From assembly GCA_934394545.1 (NCBI GenBank), contig CAKRRG010000004.1, positions 1 through 64,000 of the forward strand: a stretch of DNA of 64,000 bases, written 5' to 3'. The notes below the pieces were generated by a model that was not told where the DNA came from, ran no database searches, and worked only from the letters and a program-made list of their open reading frames with translations. This DNA is from an uncultured Blautia sp. (GTDB lineage Bacteria > Bacillota > Clostridia > Lachnospirales > Lachnospiraceae). Made by a program: the position numbers and the translations under genes. Below, one piece after another: positions 1-8,267 of the stretch (position 1 is the stretch's first letter; the number at the start of each line of letters is the position of its first letter).

Positions 1-897
1 GATCAGGAAGAGACAACTGTAGTAACAGGTGATGATTTCGAGCTGAACTTCAATAAGAAGGATGGCTGCATTACTTCTCTTACTTACCAGGGCAAAGAGC
101 TTCTTGAAAATGGACCTACACCAAACTTCTGGAGAGCACCTACAGACAGTGACCTTGGATACTATTCCGCAAATACTCTTTCTGATTGGAGATATGCCGG
201 TGTAGACAGAGAGATCACAGATGTTAGTGTAGACGCAGAAGCTGGAAACAAAGTTGTAATTACTGTAAGTGCAAAACTTCCAACCAGCGTAGCATCTGAC
301 TGGCAGCAGGTTTATACCGTATATGGAACCGGTGATGTTAAGATTGCAAGTACCTTAACACCAGGAAGTGCAGACCTTTCAATGATCCCAGAGATTGGTA
401 ACCTTCTTGTATTACCAAAAGAATTCCATAACGTAACATGGTATGGACGTGGACCGGAAGAGAACTACATCGACAGAAAGACCGGATATAACGTTGGCTT
501 ATATCAGAGTACAGTAGAAGACTTCTTCGTAGATTATATCAAACCTCAGGAAACAGGAAACCGTACAGACGTAAGATGGGTAAGCCTGACAAATGATGAT
601 GGTATCGGACTGCTTGCAAAAGCATACACACCATTTGAATTTAATGCTCTTGAGTACTCACCGGAAGAATTGACAAATAATCTTCATTCTTATTTACTTC
701 CGGAAAGTGATCATGTAATTTGGAGACTGAACTACAAACAGATGGGACTTGGCGGTGACAACTCCTGGGGAGCTATGCCACTTGACAAATACCAGATCCC
801 TGCAAACCAGACTTATAAGTACACCGTTATCTTAAAACCAATTTCCACAAGTGATGTAGATGCATCCATGGAAGAGTCTAAGGTAGTATTGCCATAA
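1..897 (+). CDS. beta-galactosidase (GH2), C-terminal part, 5' truncated by window edge
   Basis: Open in frame from base 1 to the TAA at 895-897, so the start lies outside the window; 298 residues are visible. The sequence matches the C-terminal small-chain beta-sandwich of LacZ-type glycoside hydrolase family 2: FWRAPTDSDLG near residue 42, WYGRGPEENYIDR near 147, then the TGNRTDVRWV and LLPESDHVIWRLNYKQMGLGGDNSW segments that close the LacZ active-site sandwich. The catalytic glutamates are upstream and not visible. It hydrolyses beta-galactosides; whether it is secreted cannot be judged from this end. A strong hairpin follows the stop. Confidence 0.9.
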   Translation, partial: DQEETTVVTGDDFELNFNKKDGCITSLTYQGKELLENGPTPNFWRAPTDSDLGYYSANTLSDWRYAGVDREITDVSVDAEAGNKVVITVSAKLPTSVASDWQQVYTVYGTGDVKIASTLTPGSADLSMIPEIGNLLVLPKEFHNVTWYGRGPEENYIDRKTGYNVGLYQSTVEDFFVDYIKPQETGNRTDVRWVSLTNDDGIGLLAKAYTPFEFNALEYSPEELTNNLHSYLLPESDHVIWRLNYKQMGLGGDNSWGAMPLDKYQIPANQTYKYTVILKPISTSDVDASMEESKVVLP

Positions 898-948
898 GCT
901 TTCATTTATAAGAAAAGAGCTGCTATCTTGCAGCTCGGCCTAAGACAA

Positions 949-975
949 GGGGCTGTCGCTTAATGCGACAGCCCC
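949..975. terminator. strong hairpin terminator between convergent genes
   Basis: A perfect 11-bp inverted repeat (GGGGCTGTCGC / GCGACAGCCCC) with a 5-base TTAAT loop, followed on the plus strand by TTT. It sits between the convergent stops of the beta-galactosidase and the minus-strand secreted protein and could serve both. A near copy lies at 50135-50176. Confidence 0.75.
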
Positions 976-1013
976 TTTCCCTTCGTGTGCCTGGTGGCTT
1001 CGATCCTGATAAA

Positions 1014-3083
1014 TCAGGCCTGATTAGCAAGAACTGCTGAGATCTTAATTTCTTTTTCATTTTCAATAAGATCAAATTCACCATTATCCTGTACAGTAAA
1101 ATGAACTTCATACAGTACATGATCAGATAATGTACCTGGTGTTTCTCCGGTTTCTGTCTGGACATGCCACAGATCTGCAGGAACTTCTTTTAAGGAACCA
1201 TCAGTTCCGTATGTGAAAAGCTTAAGGGCATCTGTTTCTCCGGAAATTCCTTTCATACGCAGGGCAACTGTAGTATTAGGATGAACATTTTCAACAGTAA
1301 CCGTATTCAGCCATCCGGTTACATTTCCTTGTCCGCCATCTGCTTCAAAATTCTCCTGACTTAAAACATTGCGATGTGCTTCGTCCAGATCTACCTTACG
1401 ATATGGCATTTCTGGCAGGTACACAAATCTGTCCTGTAATCTCAGAAGCTCAAGATAACCAGTAGGGCAATAGAGGGCATTTCCACTGTCTCCGGCATAC
1501 ATGCCGATGGCCATATTGTTATATCCCGGTTTATTGGAAACGTTCATGGTAAATACAGTTTCGCCTGTTTCAAAATCAAGCATAATATACTGCCACATAC
1601 CGCTTTCCATATCCTGAACATAGCCGTAAATATATCCGGTTGCAGTGGACAATTTCATCATAGAGGTATCAGATAAATCCTTCCGGCACCAGATGCTCTT
1701 CATTTCATAGCCGTCATCTGTCTTCACCGTATCTACACGCTCTATACCTGGAGCAATCATTTTATTTCCCTGACGCAGCCAGTTTACATCATAAATATTT
1801 TCATAACTCTGAATGGAGGAATCGCTGTCTTCATTTCCAAGATTGGCGCTTCCGGCACCAAACCAGTTGCATACAATAGTACTTACTGTTCCGGCACCAT
1901 TATCATATACGATGGCAGAGTTTTCAACAGATACCTGTGTATCCTCAGGCAGTTCATCTATTACCGGCATACTTGCTACAGTTTCGCCTGTTTTCATATC
2001 AAGTGCGATCAGATTTACCGGATTCTGATTGTCTGTAAACATAACAAGATCTTTTGAAAGAGACGGTGAGCAGCCGCTTCCCCATGCCAGACCGCCACCG
2101 GTAGTGGCATCGCCTTCTTTGCTTTCCTTTGCGCCAACACTTTCATAAGAGGTTTCCCATACTTTATTGATCCCGTTATCTGCCTGGAATAGATAGCAAT
2201 TCAGATTGGTGAGGATGACCGCGCCGTCCTTAGAAGCAGAAATTCCATTTTCTGCGCCTTCACCAGGGGTCAGTTCATAGACAAATACAGCATCTGACAA
2301 ATTTACTTCTTCTCCATTCAGAATGGAATCAATGGCAGCCCTGGAAATATATCCAATGGCTCCCTGCTGATTTCTGTCCGGATAAATGCGGAAACCGCCT
2401 GTTGCAAACCACAGATTTCCGTCATAGTCAAATACAACAGAAAGAAGATTCTGATCCAGTGTTTTTCCAAGCTTTTCTTCTGCAGCAGCCTTTATGTCAA
2501 TATCCAGCACTTTTTCAAATTCAGGAAGCACATTGCCATCATCGTCAGTGGCCTTCAGCATTAACACATGATTGTTGCTGGTAGGGCATACCAGGCGGTT
2601 GCTTTCATCTACAAAGGAATAGGAGCTCTGTATCATATAACCGCCGCCGTCATGCTGTTTGGGTGAAAAGCAGCCTTCTGTCTGGGTTTCGTCTGCATTT
2701 ATATCGCGAATGGCAAGACCTCCAAGGAAAGGAACTACAGCATGTCCGTAGTTGTCAAAAAAGATTGCAGGAGAAGCATTCGGGTTGGTCTTCTCATAAG
2801 AAACATTGATTTCGGAATAGATATCAACAGGAAGTACTTCATCTGTGGAGTCTGTGTTATAGCAGTCATGGTGAATATTAGAATCACTGTCTGCCATATA
2901 GGGGTTCTCATCTACGACCTTAGGTGAGAGAGGCTTTATAGGCAGTACCGTAGTTTCAGATGTGGCCGCCTCTGTTACCGCTGGATCATTCTGTGTTTCT
3001 GCATGTACGGTACTTACTGGGCTTTCTGCATTCATGGTGATCATTAACGCGGTCATTGCAAGAATCAAACTTCTCTTTTTCAT
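1014..3083 (-). CDS. secreted protein of unknown function, probable propeller-like fold
   Basis: 689 aa starting with a typical signal peptide (MKKRS, hydrophobic core, VHA-ET cleavage near residue 28) behind TAGGAGGAAACC. The body has recurring segments such as FDYDGNLWFATGGF, ALDMKTGETVASM and MLDFETGETVFTMN, the look of PQQ- or WD-type beta-propeller blades, so a carbohydrate- or protein-binding extracellular propeller is a reasonable guess. No catalytic motif is recognised. It begins 41 bases after the stop of the receiver-like gene at 3125-3505 and is probably co-transcribed with it from the promoter at 3560-3587. The neighbouring LytTR/GHKL pair is a candidate regulator. Function unknown. 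Confidence 0.8.
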   Translation of the reverse strand: MKKRSLILAMTALMITMNAESPVSTVHAETQNDPAVTEAATSETTVLPIKPLSPKVVDENPYMADSDSNIHHDCYNTDSTDEVLPVDIYSEINVSYEKTNPNASPAIFFDNYGHAVVPFLGGLAIRDINADETQTEGCFSPKQHDGGGYMIQSSYSFVDESNRLVCPTSNNHVLMLKATDDDGNVLPEFEKVLDIDIKAAAEEKLGKTLDQNLLSVVFDYDGNLWFATGGFRIYPDRNQQGAIGYISRAAIDSILNGEEVNLSDAVFVYELTPGEGAENGISASKDGAVILTNLNCYLFQADNGINKVWETSYESVGAKESKEGDATTGGGLAWGSGCSPSLSKDLVMFTDNQNPVNLIALDMKTGETVASMPVIDELPEDTQVSVENSAIVYDNGAGTVSTIVCNWFGAGSANLGNEDSDSSIQSYENIYDVNWLRQGNKMIAPGIERVDTVKTDDGYEMKSIWCRKDLSDTSMMKLSTATGYIYGYVQDMESGMWQYIMLDFETGETVFTMNVSNKPGYNNMAIGMYAGDSGNALYCPTGYLELLRLQDRFVYLPEMPYRKVDLDEAHRNVLSQENFEADGGQGNVTGWLNTVTVENVHPNTTVALRMKGISGETDALKLFTYGTDGSLKEVPADLWHVQTETGETPGTLSDHVLYEVHFTVQDNGEFDLIENEKEIKISAVLANQA

Positions 3084-3124
3084 TATGGTTTCCTCCTAGA
3101 CTTTTGAATTGATTAAATTTGTTT

Positions 3125-3505
3125 TTACTGTTTGGAATAGGTTTTTGATTTAAACCAGGCGGCAAGTCCTTCCTGGATTTTTTGCACTTCTACCGGTTCC
3201 ATGAAGAAATATTCCACACGAAGCCGGAAAGCATGAAGGGAAAAATTTAAATCGCTGCCCCAGATAATTCCGCATTCAGGAAAAAGCGAACGAAGATGTT
3301 CTGCAGCATTAAGTCCATCCACCCCGGGCAATATAAGAAGTACAACATCCGGTACTTTTTTTTGTATCTTTTTAAAAAAGATTTCCTGATCCTGATAAGC
3401 TTCAAGTAACGGAAAAAGCTTTTGGTCTGCACAGTAATCTGTAATGATCTTTGCATAAGCTTCACCATCTTGTTTCTTATCTGTTAATACCACAATATGA
3501 TACAC
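3125..3505 (-). CDS. atypical stand-alone response-regulator receiver domain
   Basis: 126 aa, GTG start chosen because GGAGGA sits 5 bases upstream. The chain follows a CheY fold: a VVLTDKK segment for strand 1, VPDVVLLILPGVDGLNAAEHLR for strand 3 and helix 3, and AFRLRVEYFFMEPVE for strand 5. Compared with ordinary receivers, the phospho-acceptor Asp (expected before ILPGVDG) is a hydrophobic residue and the conserved Lys before the Pro near residue 103 is Met. It is therefore unlikely to be phosphorylated and probably acts as a binding or anti-activator module. No output domain follows. It heads the operon with the secreted protein and is divergent from the LytTR regulator, which may control it or be its partner. 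Confidence 0.7.
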   Translation of the reverse strand: MYHIVVLTDKKQDGEAYAKIITDYCADQKLFPLLEAYQDQEIFFKKIQKKVPDVVLLILPGVDGLNAAEHLRSLFPECGIIWGSDLNFSLHAFRLRVEYFFMEPVEVQKIQEGLAAWFKSKTYSKQ

Positions 3506-3559
3506 AAAATTCCTCCTTCCGCTGTTATATTACCTGAAGGTGTTTTTTCTGTTGGTTTA

Positions 3560-3587
3560 ATTATATGAAAAAGAGAGTTTATTTCAA
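3560..3587 (-). promoter_or_regulatory. sigma-A-type promoter for the receiver/secreted-protein operon
   Basis: On the minus strand TTGAAA (3587-3582), a 16-base spacer and TATAAT (3565-3560). The start codon of the downstream gene is about 55 bases further on. Confidence 0.65.
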
Positions 3588-3596
3588 TGGTTCTGT

Positions 3597-3622
3597 CACG
3601 AAAGGTGGGAAAATAGCACGAA
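3597..3622. promoter_or_regulatory. candidate LytTR-type direct-repeat operator
   Basis: Two CACGAA direct repeats (3597-3602 and 3617-3622) are 20 bp apart, about two helical turns, and lie just upstream of the minus-strand promoter at 3560-3587. LytTR regulators bind spaced direct repeats and one is encoded divergently next door. The match to the published consensus is loose. Confidence 0.3.
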
Positions 3623-3700
3623 TTGTAAGGGAAGGTTCATGGATTAGGAGGATGCTTTGTGTTATACTGTCATATAGATGATATGTAAGGAATGGTGCTT

Positions 3701-4417
3701 ATGAGAATTGCAATTGTTGATGATATAAAAGAAGAACGCACATTATTACATGAATGGCTTTCAAATCAGCTTTCCAGAAGAAATATCCCTGGAGATCTTG
3801 TAGAATTTGAATCAGGAAAAGCGTTTCTTGCAGCTGCGAAGGAACGTCCCTTTACGGTTCTGTTTCTGGATATTTATATGAATGGGGCAAATGGAATTGA
3901 AATTGCGAAGGAGCTTCGACAGTCAGATCCGGATTGTCTGTTGATTTTTACTACAACCTCCACAGATCATGCACTGGAAGGCTTCCGGGTACGGGCACTG
4001 CATTATCTTGTAAAGCCTTATAGTGAAAAGGAAATTTCAGCATTGCTGGATGAAATTCTTTCCAGAATCCCGGATTCCGGAAAGTACATAGATGTAAAGG
4101 TAAATGGAAGTAATATACAGATTCCATTCAAAAATATTATTTATGCAGAGCATTATTCGCATATGATCCATATTCATACAACTGGTGGGAAAGAACTGGT
4201 GACCCGTCAGTCTTTTGAGGGATTTACGGCCTCCTTAAAAATGGATTCCCGTTTTTATTTGTGTAGCAGAGGTGTTGTGGTCAATCTGGAACATGTTGTT
4301 GATTTTGAGGAAGATATGTTTCTTATGGATGATGACAGCAGCATTTCTGTGAGCCGTAAGCTGATTAAAAATGCCCGACAGATTTTTATGGAATTTTTGT
4401 TTCAAAGGGGAAAATAA
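3701..4417 (+). CDS. LytTR-family response regulator
   Basis: 238 aa from ATG 3701, preferred over the in-frame ATG at 3692 because AAGGA lies at the right distance and the protein then begins MRIAIVDD. The N-terminal receiver (residues 1-120) has the acidic pair, phospho-acceptor D57 in VLFLDIYMNG, and a conserved VKPYSEKE loop. The C-terminal LytTR DNA-binding domain (about 135-235) has VKVNGSNIQIPFKNIIYAE, H-x-H and a FYLCSRGVVVNLEHV segment. The next gene starts 2 bases after the stop, so it forms a two-component pair with the GHKL kinase, as in AgrA/AgrC. Likely targets are the divergent operon at 3505-1014. Confidence 0.92.
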   Translation: MRIAIVDDIKEERTLLHEWLSNQLSRRNIPGDLVEFESGKAFLAAAKERPFTVLFLDIYMNGANGIEIAKELRQSDPDCLLIFTTTSTDHALEGFRVRALHYLVKPYSEKEISALLDEILSRIPDSGKYIDVKVNGSNIQIPFKNIIYAEHYSHMIHIHTTGGKELVTRQSFEGFTASLKMDSRFYLCSRGVVVNLEHVVDFEEDMFLMDDDSSISVSRKLIKNARQIFMEFLFQRGK

Positions 4418-4418
4418 A

Positions 4419-5741
4419 ATGATAGAAATGATTTGTCCGATGCTGGAGCTTACTGTAATAATTCCCGGCATGCTTCTTGCTTATCTGCCGGTAAAGTCCT
4501 GTATGAAACAAGCTCCTTTTAAGCTTATATTATGGCTTTTTCCACTCCTTCTGGGAATCAGTTTGTCGGGAGGTGTGGTTTGTTATGTTTTCCAGCTTCC
4601 AACCAGATGGATGCTGCTGCTTATTCTGACATTTATGATGTTGATTTATTATAAAACCCTTCGGATTTCGATTTGGAAATCCAGTAGTATTTTTCTGGCA
4701 GTGTGTGCAGTTTTTGCATGTGTGAACAGTCTGTCCCGAGCTGTAAATGCCATTATGATTTTTGGTCCGGACACTGCGGAAAAACAATTATGGTTTTGTG
4801 TGAGAGCGGGTATTTTTTATAATTTGATTTGTTTGGCATTTGTTTTCTTGGCCTGGTATCCGGCTACGCATATAGTGCGGATTCTGATCGTAGATGAAAA
4901 TTTCGCCCAGACCTGGTATGTATTCTGGATCCTTCCACTGATTTTTATTGGATTAAATCTGTTTATAGCTCCTAAATATCAGAGTACTTTATACACAGGC
5001 CGGGTTTTACAGGTATATATTGTAGTCAGTCTGGTGCTTTTGGTAATCCTGACTCTTTTTTATGCAATATTCTTTATGATGGCAACCAGCCTGAATAAAA
5101 ATGCTAAGCTTCAGCAGGAGAATCATTTTCTTTCCCTGCAGCGTGCAAGGTATGATAACCTTTGCACGGCTATTGAGGAAGCAAGGCAGGCCCGCCATGA
5201 TATCCGTCATCATTTTCTTCAGTTATCTTCTCTGGCGGAAAATGGCGATCTGGAAAAAATAAAAGAATATCTTTCCAGCGCAGGCAGTAAAATTCCAAGC
5301 TTTGAATTTCACTTTTGTGATAATCAGGCTGCAGACAGTATACTGGGGTATTATTCAGCTTATGCCAAAAGGGAGATGATTCCCTTTATGGCAAAAATTG
5401 ATCTGCAGGCGCAGTTTTCGGTAGATGAAATCGATATGTGCCTTGTGCTTTCCAATCTTCTGGAAAATGCAATAGAAGCCAGTCTGAAAACAGAGTGCTC
5501 CATGCGGAAGGTTACTGTGGAAATGTATCTGCATCATACCCACCTTCTTCTGATTCAGGTAGAAAATTCCTTCGATGGAAAAATACGAGAGAAGAACGAT
5601 ATTTTCCAATCTTCGAAGCATACCGGAAATGGAATCGGAATCCAGTCTGTCCGTCATATAGCCGAAAAAAATGGCGGCGCCAGCAGCTTTACTTATGAAA
5701 ATGGAATTTTTACAGCTAAGGTTATGCTTCGGGTGCTTTAA
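4419..5741 (+). CDS. AgrC-like GHKL sensor histidine kinase
   Basis: 440 aa from ATG 4419 (AAAGGGG upstream). The first 220 residues hold about six hydrophobic segments, the pattern of peptide- or ligand-sensing membrane domains. A linker coiled coil leads to the HPK10-type phospho-acceptor motif RQARHDIRHHF with H260, then a GHKL ATPase with N-box LVLSNLLENAIEAS and a G-box GNGIGIQSVRHIAEKNGG. It should autophosphorylate and pass phosphate to the LytTR regulator just upstream. The first bases are nearly contiguous with the regulator and the stop overlaps the convergent deoD stop by 4 bases. The ligand is unknown; no autoinducer-peptide gene is seen nearby. Confidence 0.9.
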   Translation: MIEMICPMLELTVIIPGMLLAYLPVKSCMKQAPFKLILWLFPLLLGISLSGGVVCYVFQLPTRWMLLLILTFMMLIYYKTLRISIWKSSSIFLAVCAVFACVNSLSRAVNAIMIFGPDTAEKQLWFCVRAGIFYNLICLAFVFLAWYPATHIVRILIVDENFAQTWYVFWILPLIFIGLNLFIAPKYQSTLYTGRVLQVYIVVSLVLLVILTLFYAIFFMMATSLNKNAKLQQENHFLSLQRARYDNLCTAIEEARQARHDIRHHFLQLSSLAENGDLEKIKEYLSSAGSKIPSFEFHFCDNQAADSILGYYSAYAKREMIPFMAKIDLQAQFSVDEIDMCLVLSNLLENAIEASLKTECSMRKVTVEMYLHHTHLLLIQVENSFDGKIREKNDIFQSSKHTGNGIGIQSVRHIAEKNGGASSFTYENGIFTAKVMLRVL

Positions 5742-6457
5742 ATATCAATTGCTACTTCTAAAGCAATTTTGATCATGTTATCGAATCCTACCTGCCGCTC
5801 CATTGGGCTTAAACGCTCATGCTTGTAAATGTGATCAGAGACCGTGCACATAGTTAAGGCTTTTTTACCTGCCCTTGCAGCATTCATATATAAAGCGGCT
5901 GCCTCCATTTCTGCGGCAAGAACTCCCATTTTTTTCCATTTGTCGCTAGAGCCCGCCTCATCTGAGTAAAATACATCCCCGGAAACAATATTTCCTACTT
6001 TGACTGGGATTCCGGCTTCTCTTGATTTCGCAACAGCCTTTTCCAAAAGACCGAAATCAGCGATTGGTGCGAATGTTCCCGGAAGATGAAAATGATCTGC
6101 AAAAGCAGAATCTGTACAGGCGCCCATTCCAATGATAATATCCTTCAGCTGGATATCATCCTGAAGAGCTCCAGAAGATCCTACTCGGATAATATTTTCT
6201 ACATCATAGAAGTTAAATAGTTCATAGGTATAAATGGCAATAGAAGGGATACCCATTCCATGTCCCATTACAGAAACGCTCTGTCCCTTATAAGTTCCTG
6301 TGTAGCCGTACATACCTCTCACTTCATTAAAGCATTTTGCATCTTGCAGATAAGTTTCTGCAATGTACCGGGCGCGAAGTGGGTCTCCCGGCATCAAAAC
6401 TGTTTTTGCAATTTCTCCTTTTTTTGCACTGTTGTGTGGTGTTGGTGTTTTATCCAT
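5738..6457 (-). CDS. deoD: purine-nucleoside phosphorylase, DeoD type
   Basis: 239 aa, the usual length of hexameric DeoD, when the ATG at 6457 behind GAAAGGAG is used; a longer frame exists upstream but runs through the ribosome site. Visible family motifs include VLMPGDPLRARYIAETYL near the N-terminus, a GHGMGIPS phosphate-binding loop, RVGSSGAL, and MEAAALY (ribose and phosphate contact). It cleaves purine (deoxy)ribonucleosides with phosphate to base and (deoxy)ribose-1-phosphate in the cytosol. It lies downstream of the nucleoside ABC transporter genes, separated from them by a terminator, which fits uptake followed by salvage. Confidence 0.95.
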   Translation of the reverse strand: MDKTPTPHNSAKKGEIAKTVLMPGDPLRARYIAETYLQDAKCFNEVRGMYGYTGTYKGQSVSVMGHGMGIPSIAIYTYELFNFYDVENIIRVGSSGALQDDIQLKDIIIGMGACTDSAFADHFHLPGTFAPIADFGLLEKAVAKSREAGIPVKVGNIVSGDVFYSDEAGSSDKWKKMGVLAAEMEAAALYMNAARAGKKALTMCTVSDHIYKHERLSPMERQVGFDNMIKIALEVAIDI

Positions 6458-6498
6458 GATTTGCTCCTTTCTTTCGGGAGTAGTTTTCATGTAACGAG

Positions 6499-6533
6499 AA
6501 AAAAAGGGCACACCTTTTCCAGATGTGCCCTTC
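6499..6533 (-). terminator. rho-independent terminator after the binding-protein gene
   Basis: Read on the minus strand: a GGGCACAT/GTGTGCCC hairpin followed by seven T. It lies between the BMP gene stop and deoD, so deoD expression relies on read-through or a promoter of its own. Confidence 0.75.
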
Positions 6534-6546
6534 CCATATTGAAAAA

Positions 6547-7626
6547 TTACTCACCTAACAGTTCATCAATTTCAGACTGAATCTCACTCTGCTCTTTGTT
6601 GATTGCACCTTTAACTTCAATGGAACCATCTGTGATTCCAGCAGTTGCTTCTTCAATTGCTTTCTTGCCGTCTTCAGATACATATTCATTGTAGAGATCG
6701 TTTTCAACAATTCCTACTGCTTCATCCTTCAGTCCGAAAATCTCATACTGACCATATGGAAGTGTGCCATTCTCTAAGAATTCCTGGATTGTGTTAAAAA
6801 TTCCATTGTCCATTTTCTTCATGCAGGAGGTAATGAAAGTTTTCTGGATATCCGGCTGTTCAGAATAGGTTGCAGACTGATCGCTGTCTACACCAATTAC
6901 ATATTTTCCAACTTCACTTGCTGCCTGGTGAACACCGTTTCCGGAACCACCTGCGCAGGCAAAAATAACTTCCGCACCGGAATCATTGTACTGAGCAAGT
7001 GCCTGTGTTCTTCCCTTGTCAGGATCGCCCCAGTCGCCTACATAGTTGTATATGATGTTGATGTCCGGATCATAATATTTTGCACCCTGAATATAACCCA
7101 TAAAGAATTCCTGGATAACGATAACTTCGTCCATACCACCTATGAATCCTATTGTATCACTTCCATTCTGTTTTGCAACATCTGCGGCTGCGATTCCACC
7201 TAAAAATCCTGCCTCAGAGGTTCTGAAATCGATGGAATAAATATTGTCGATGCCTTCCTGCTTCTCATTTACCAGAAGGAAACCACAATCCGGATATTCG
7301 TCTGCAACTGTTACCATGTTGTCAATGAAATCTCCAGCGGAGATGATCAGATCTGCACCATTGTCAGCTGCTTCATACATTGCAGATAAGTTTGCCTCTG
7401 TATCAGCGGTTGTCTCAATAACATGTACATTTGCCTCATCAGCCAGCTCTTCAGCGGCACGGTCACCACCGTTAGCCATGCTGTCCCAATAGGAAAGGTC
7501 TCCTCTTGCTTTAATCAGAATGTAAACCTCTTTCTTGTCATCTGCTTTTACTGGTGTTGCACCGTATCCTGCAACTGTTGTTCCTGCCATAGCTAATGCT
7601 GCAACGAATGCGACTGTCTTTTTCAT
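6547..7626 (-). CDS. BMP-family nucleoside-binding protein of an ABC transporter
   Basis: 359 aa from ATG 7626, with TAAGGAGG upstream. It has a signal-like N-terminus and then a type I periplasmic-binding fold typical of BMP/PnrA proteins: GDLSYWDSMANGG, GADLIISAGD, IGFIGGMDEVIVIQEFFMGYIQGA, CAGGSGNGV and VIGVDSDQ. It captures nucleosides outside the cell for the two permeases encoded upstream. The expected lipobox cysteine is absent: residues 18-21 read VAGY where VAGC would be usual. It is the fifth gene in transcription order, whereas such proteins are often encoded first. It is followed by a terminator. Confidence 0.88.
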   Translation of the reverse strand: MKKTVAFVAALAMAGTTVAGYGATPVKADDKKEVYILIKARGDLSYWDSMANGGDRAAEELADEANVHVIETTADTEANLSAMYEAADNGADLIISAGDFIDNMVTVADEYPDCGFLLVNEKQEGIDNIYSIDFRTSEAGFLGGIAAADVAKQNGSDTIGFIGGMDEVIVIQEFFMGYIQGAKYYDPDINIIYNYVGDWGDPDKGRTQALAQYNDSGAEVIFACAGGSGNGVHQAASEVGKYVIGVDSDQSATYSEQPDIQKTFITSCMKKMDNGIFNTIQEFLENGTLPYGQYEIFGLKDEAVGIVENDLYNEYVSEDGKKAIEEATAGITDGSIEVKGAINKEQSEIQSEIDELLGE

Positions 7627-7648
7627 AGTTTTTATCCTCCTTAAATGA

Positions 7649-8245
7649 TTATTTTTCGTTATTTTCCTTTTCCTCTTCCAGTTCTCTCTGGCACCATTTG
7701 TAATATTCCTGGCGATAGGAATCATCATATTCTTCCCAAAGTGGCATTACCTTGCTTGCTTCATCAAGGAAATAGAAGACATCTCTTCCTCTTTCACGGC
7801 CTTTGATGGTATGCATATCAATTGCAAAATCCGGGATTTCCGGAATGATTCCACGCTCATTTTCTCTCATGATCACGTTCTTCAGGTTGTCTGAGGAACG
7901 CTCTTTTTTGCATCTGCACAGATAGCGGATCGCATGAATGAAGAAAATAGTACGGTCGCCATCACCATAGTTATACTCTTTGTGAAGGTCATACATTGTT
8001 TTAACAAAAATCGGTGCTTCTGTGTTTCCGAATCCGATATCCTCTACACTGATCACAAGCAGTCTGTTCCACATTTTTTCTTCGTGGAAGGTAGAGGTGA
8101 TATACAGCTCATAAGCCATTCTGGTAGCTGTATATTCGTCTGCTCTTCGGATACATTTCTGTAATGCAGAGATTACCAGATCTGCATCAATTCCATGTTT
8201 TGTTTTTGTGTTTGACCATGGGTCATAATACTCGTTTTTTGCCAT
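7649..8245 (-). CDS. stand-alone protein resembling the C-terminal part of RarA/MgsA ATPases
   Basis: 198 aa. The segment DADLVISALQKCIRRADEYTAT and the following LLVISVEDIGFGN are recognisable from the helical clamp-loader-like C-terminal domain of RarA (MgsA), the replication-fork AAA+ ATPase, but there is no ATPase domain here. The C-terminus is highly charged (ending in a Glu/Lys-rich helix). It sits inside the nucleoside transporter operon, 22 bases after the permease stop and 22 bases before the binding-protein start, so it is probably translated with them. Its role there is unknown; the link between nucleotide supply and replication is only a thought. Confidence 0.65.
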   Translation of the reverse strand: MAKNEYYDPWSNTKTKHGIDADLVISALQKCIRRADEYTATRMAYELYITSTFHEEKMWNRLLVISVEDIGFGNTEAPIFVKTMYDLHKEYNYGDGDRTIFFIHAIRYLCRCKKERSSDNLKNVIMRENERGIIPEIPDFAIDMHTIKGRERGRDVFYFLDEASKVMPLWEEYDDSYRQEYYKWCQRELEEEKENNEK

Positions 8246-8267
8246 TTTTTTATTTTCCTTTCGTTTT

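Noticed and set aside
949-975. Terminal inverted repeat of a mobile element shared with 50135-50176
   Set aside because: Both copies are compact stem-loops between convergent genes, as expected of recurring terminators; no transposase or target duplication.
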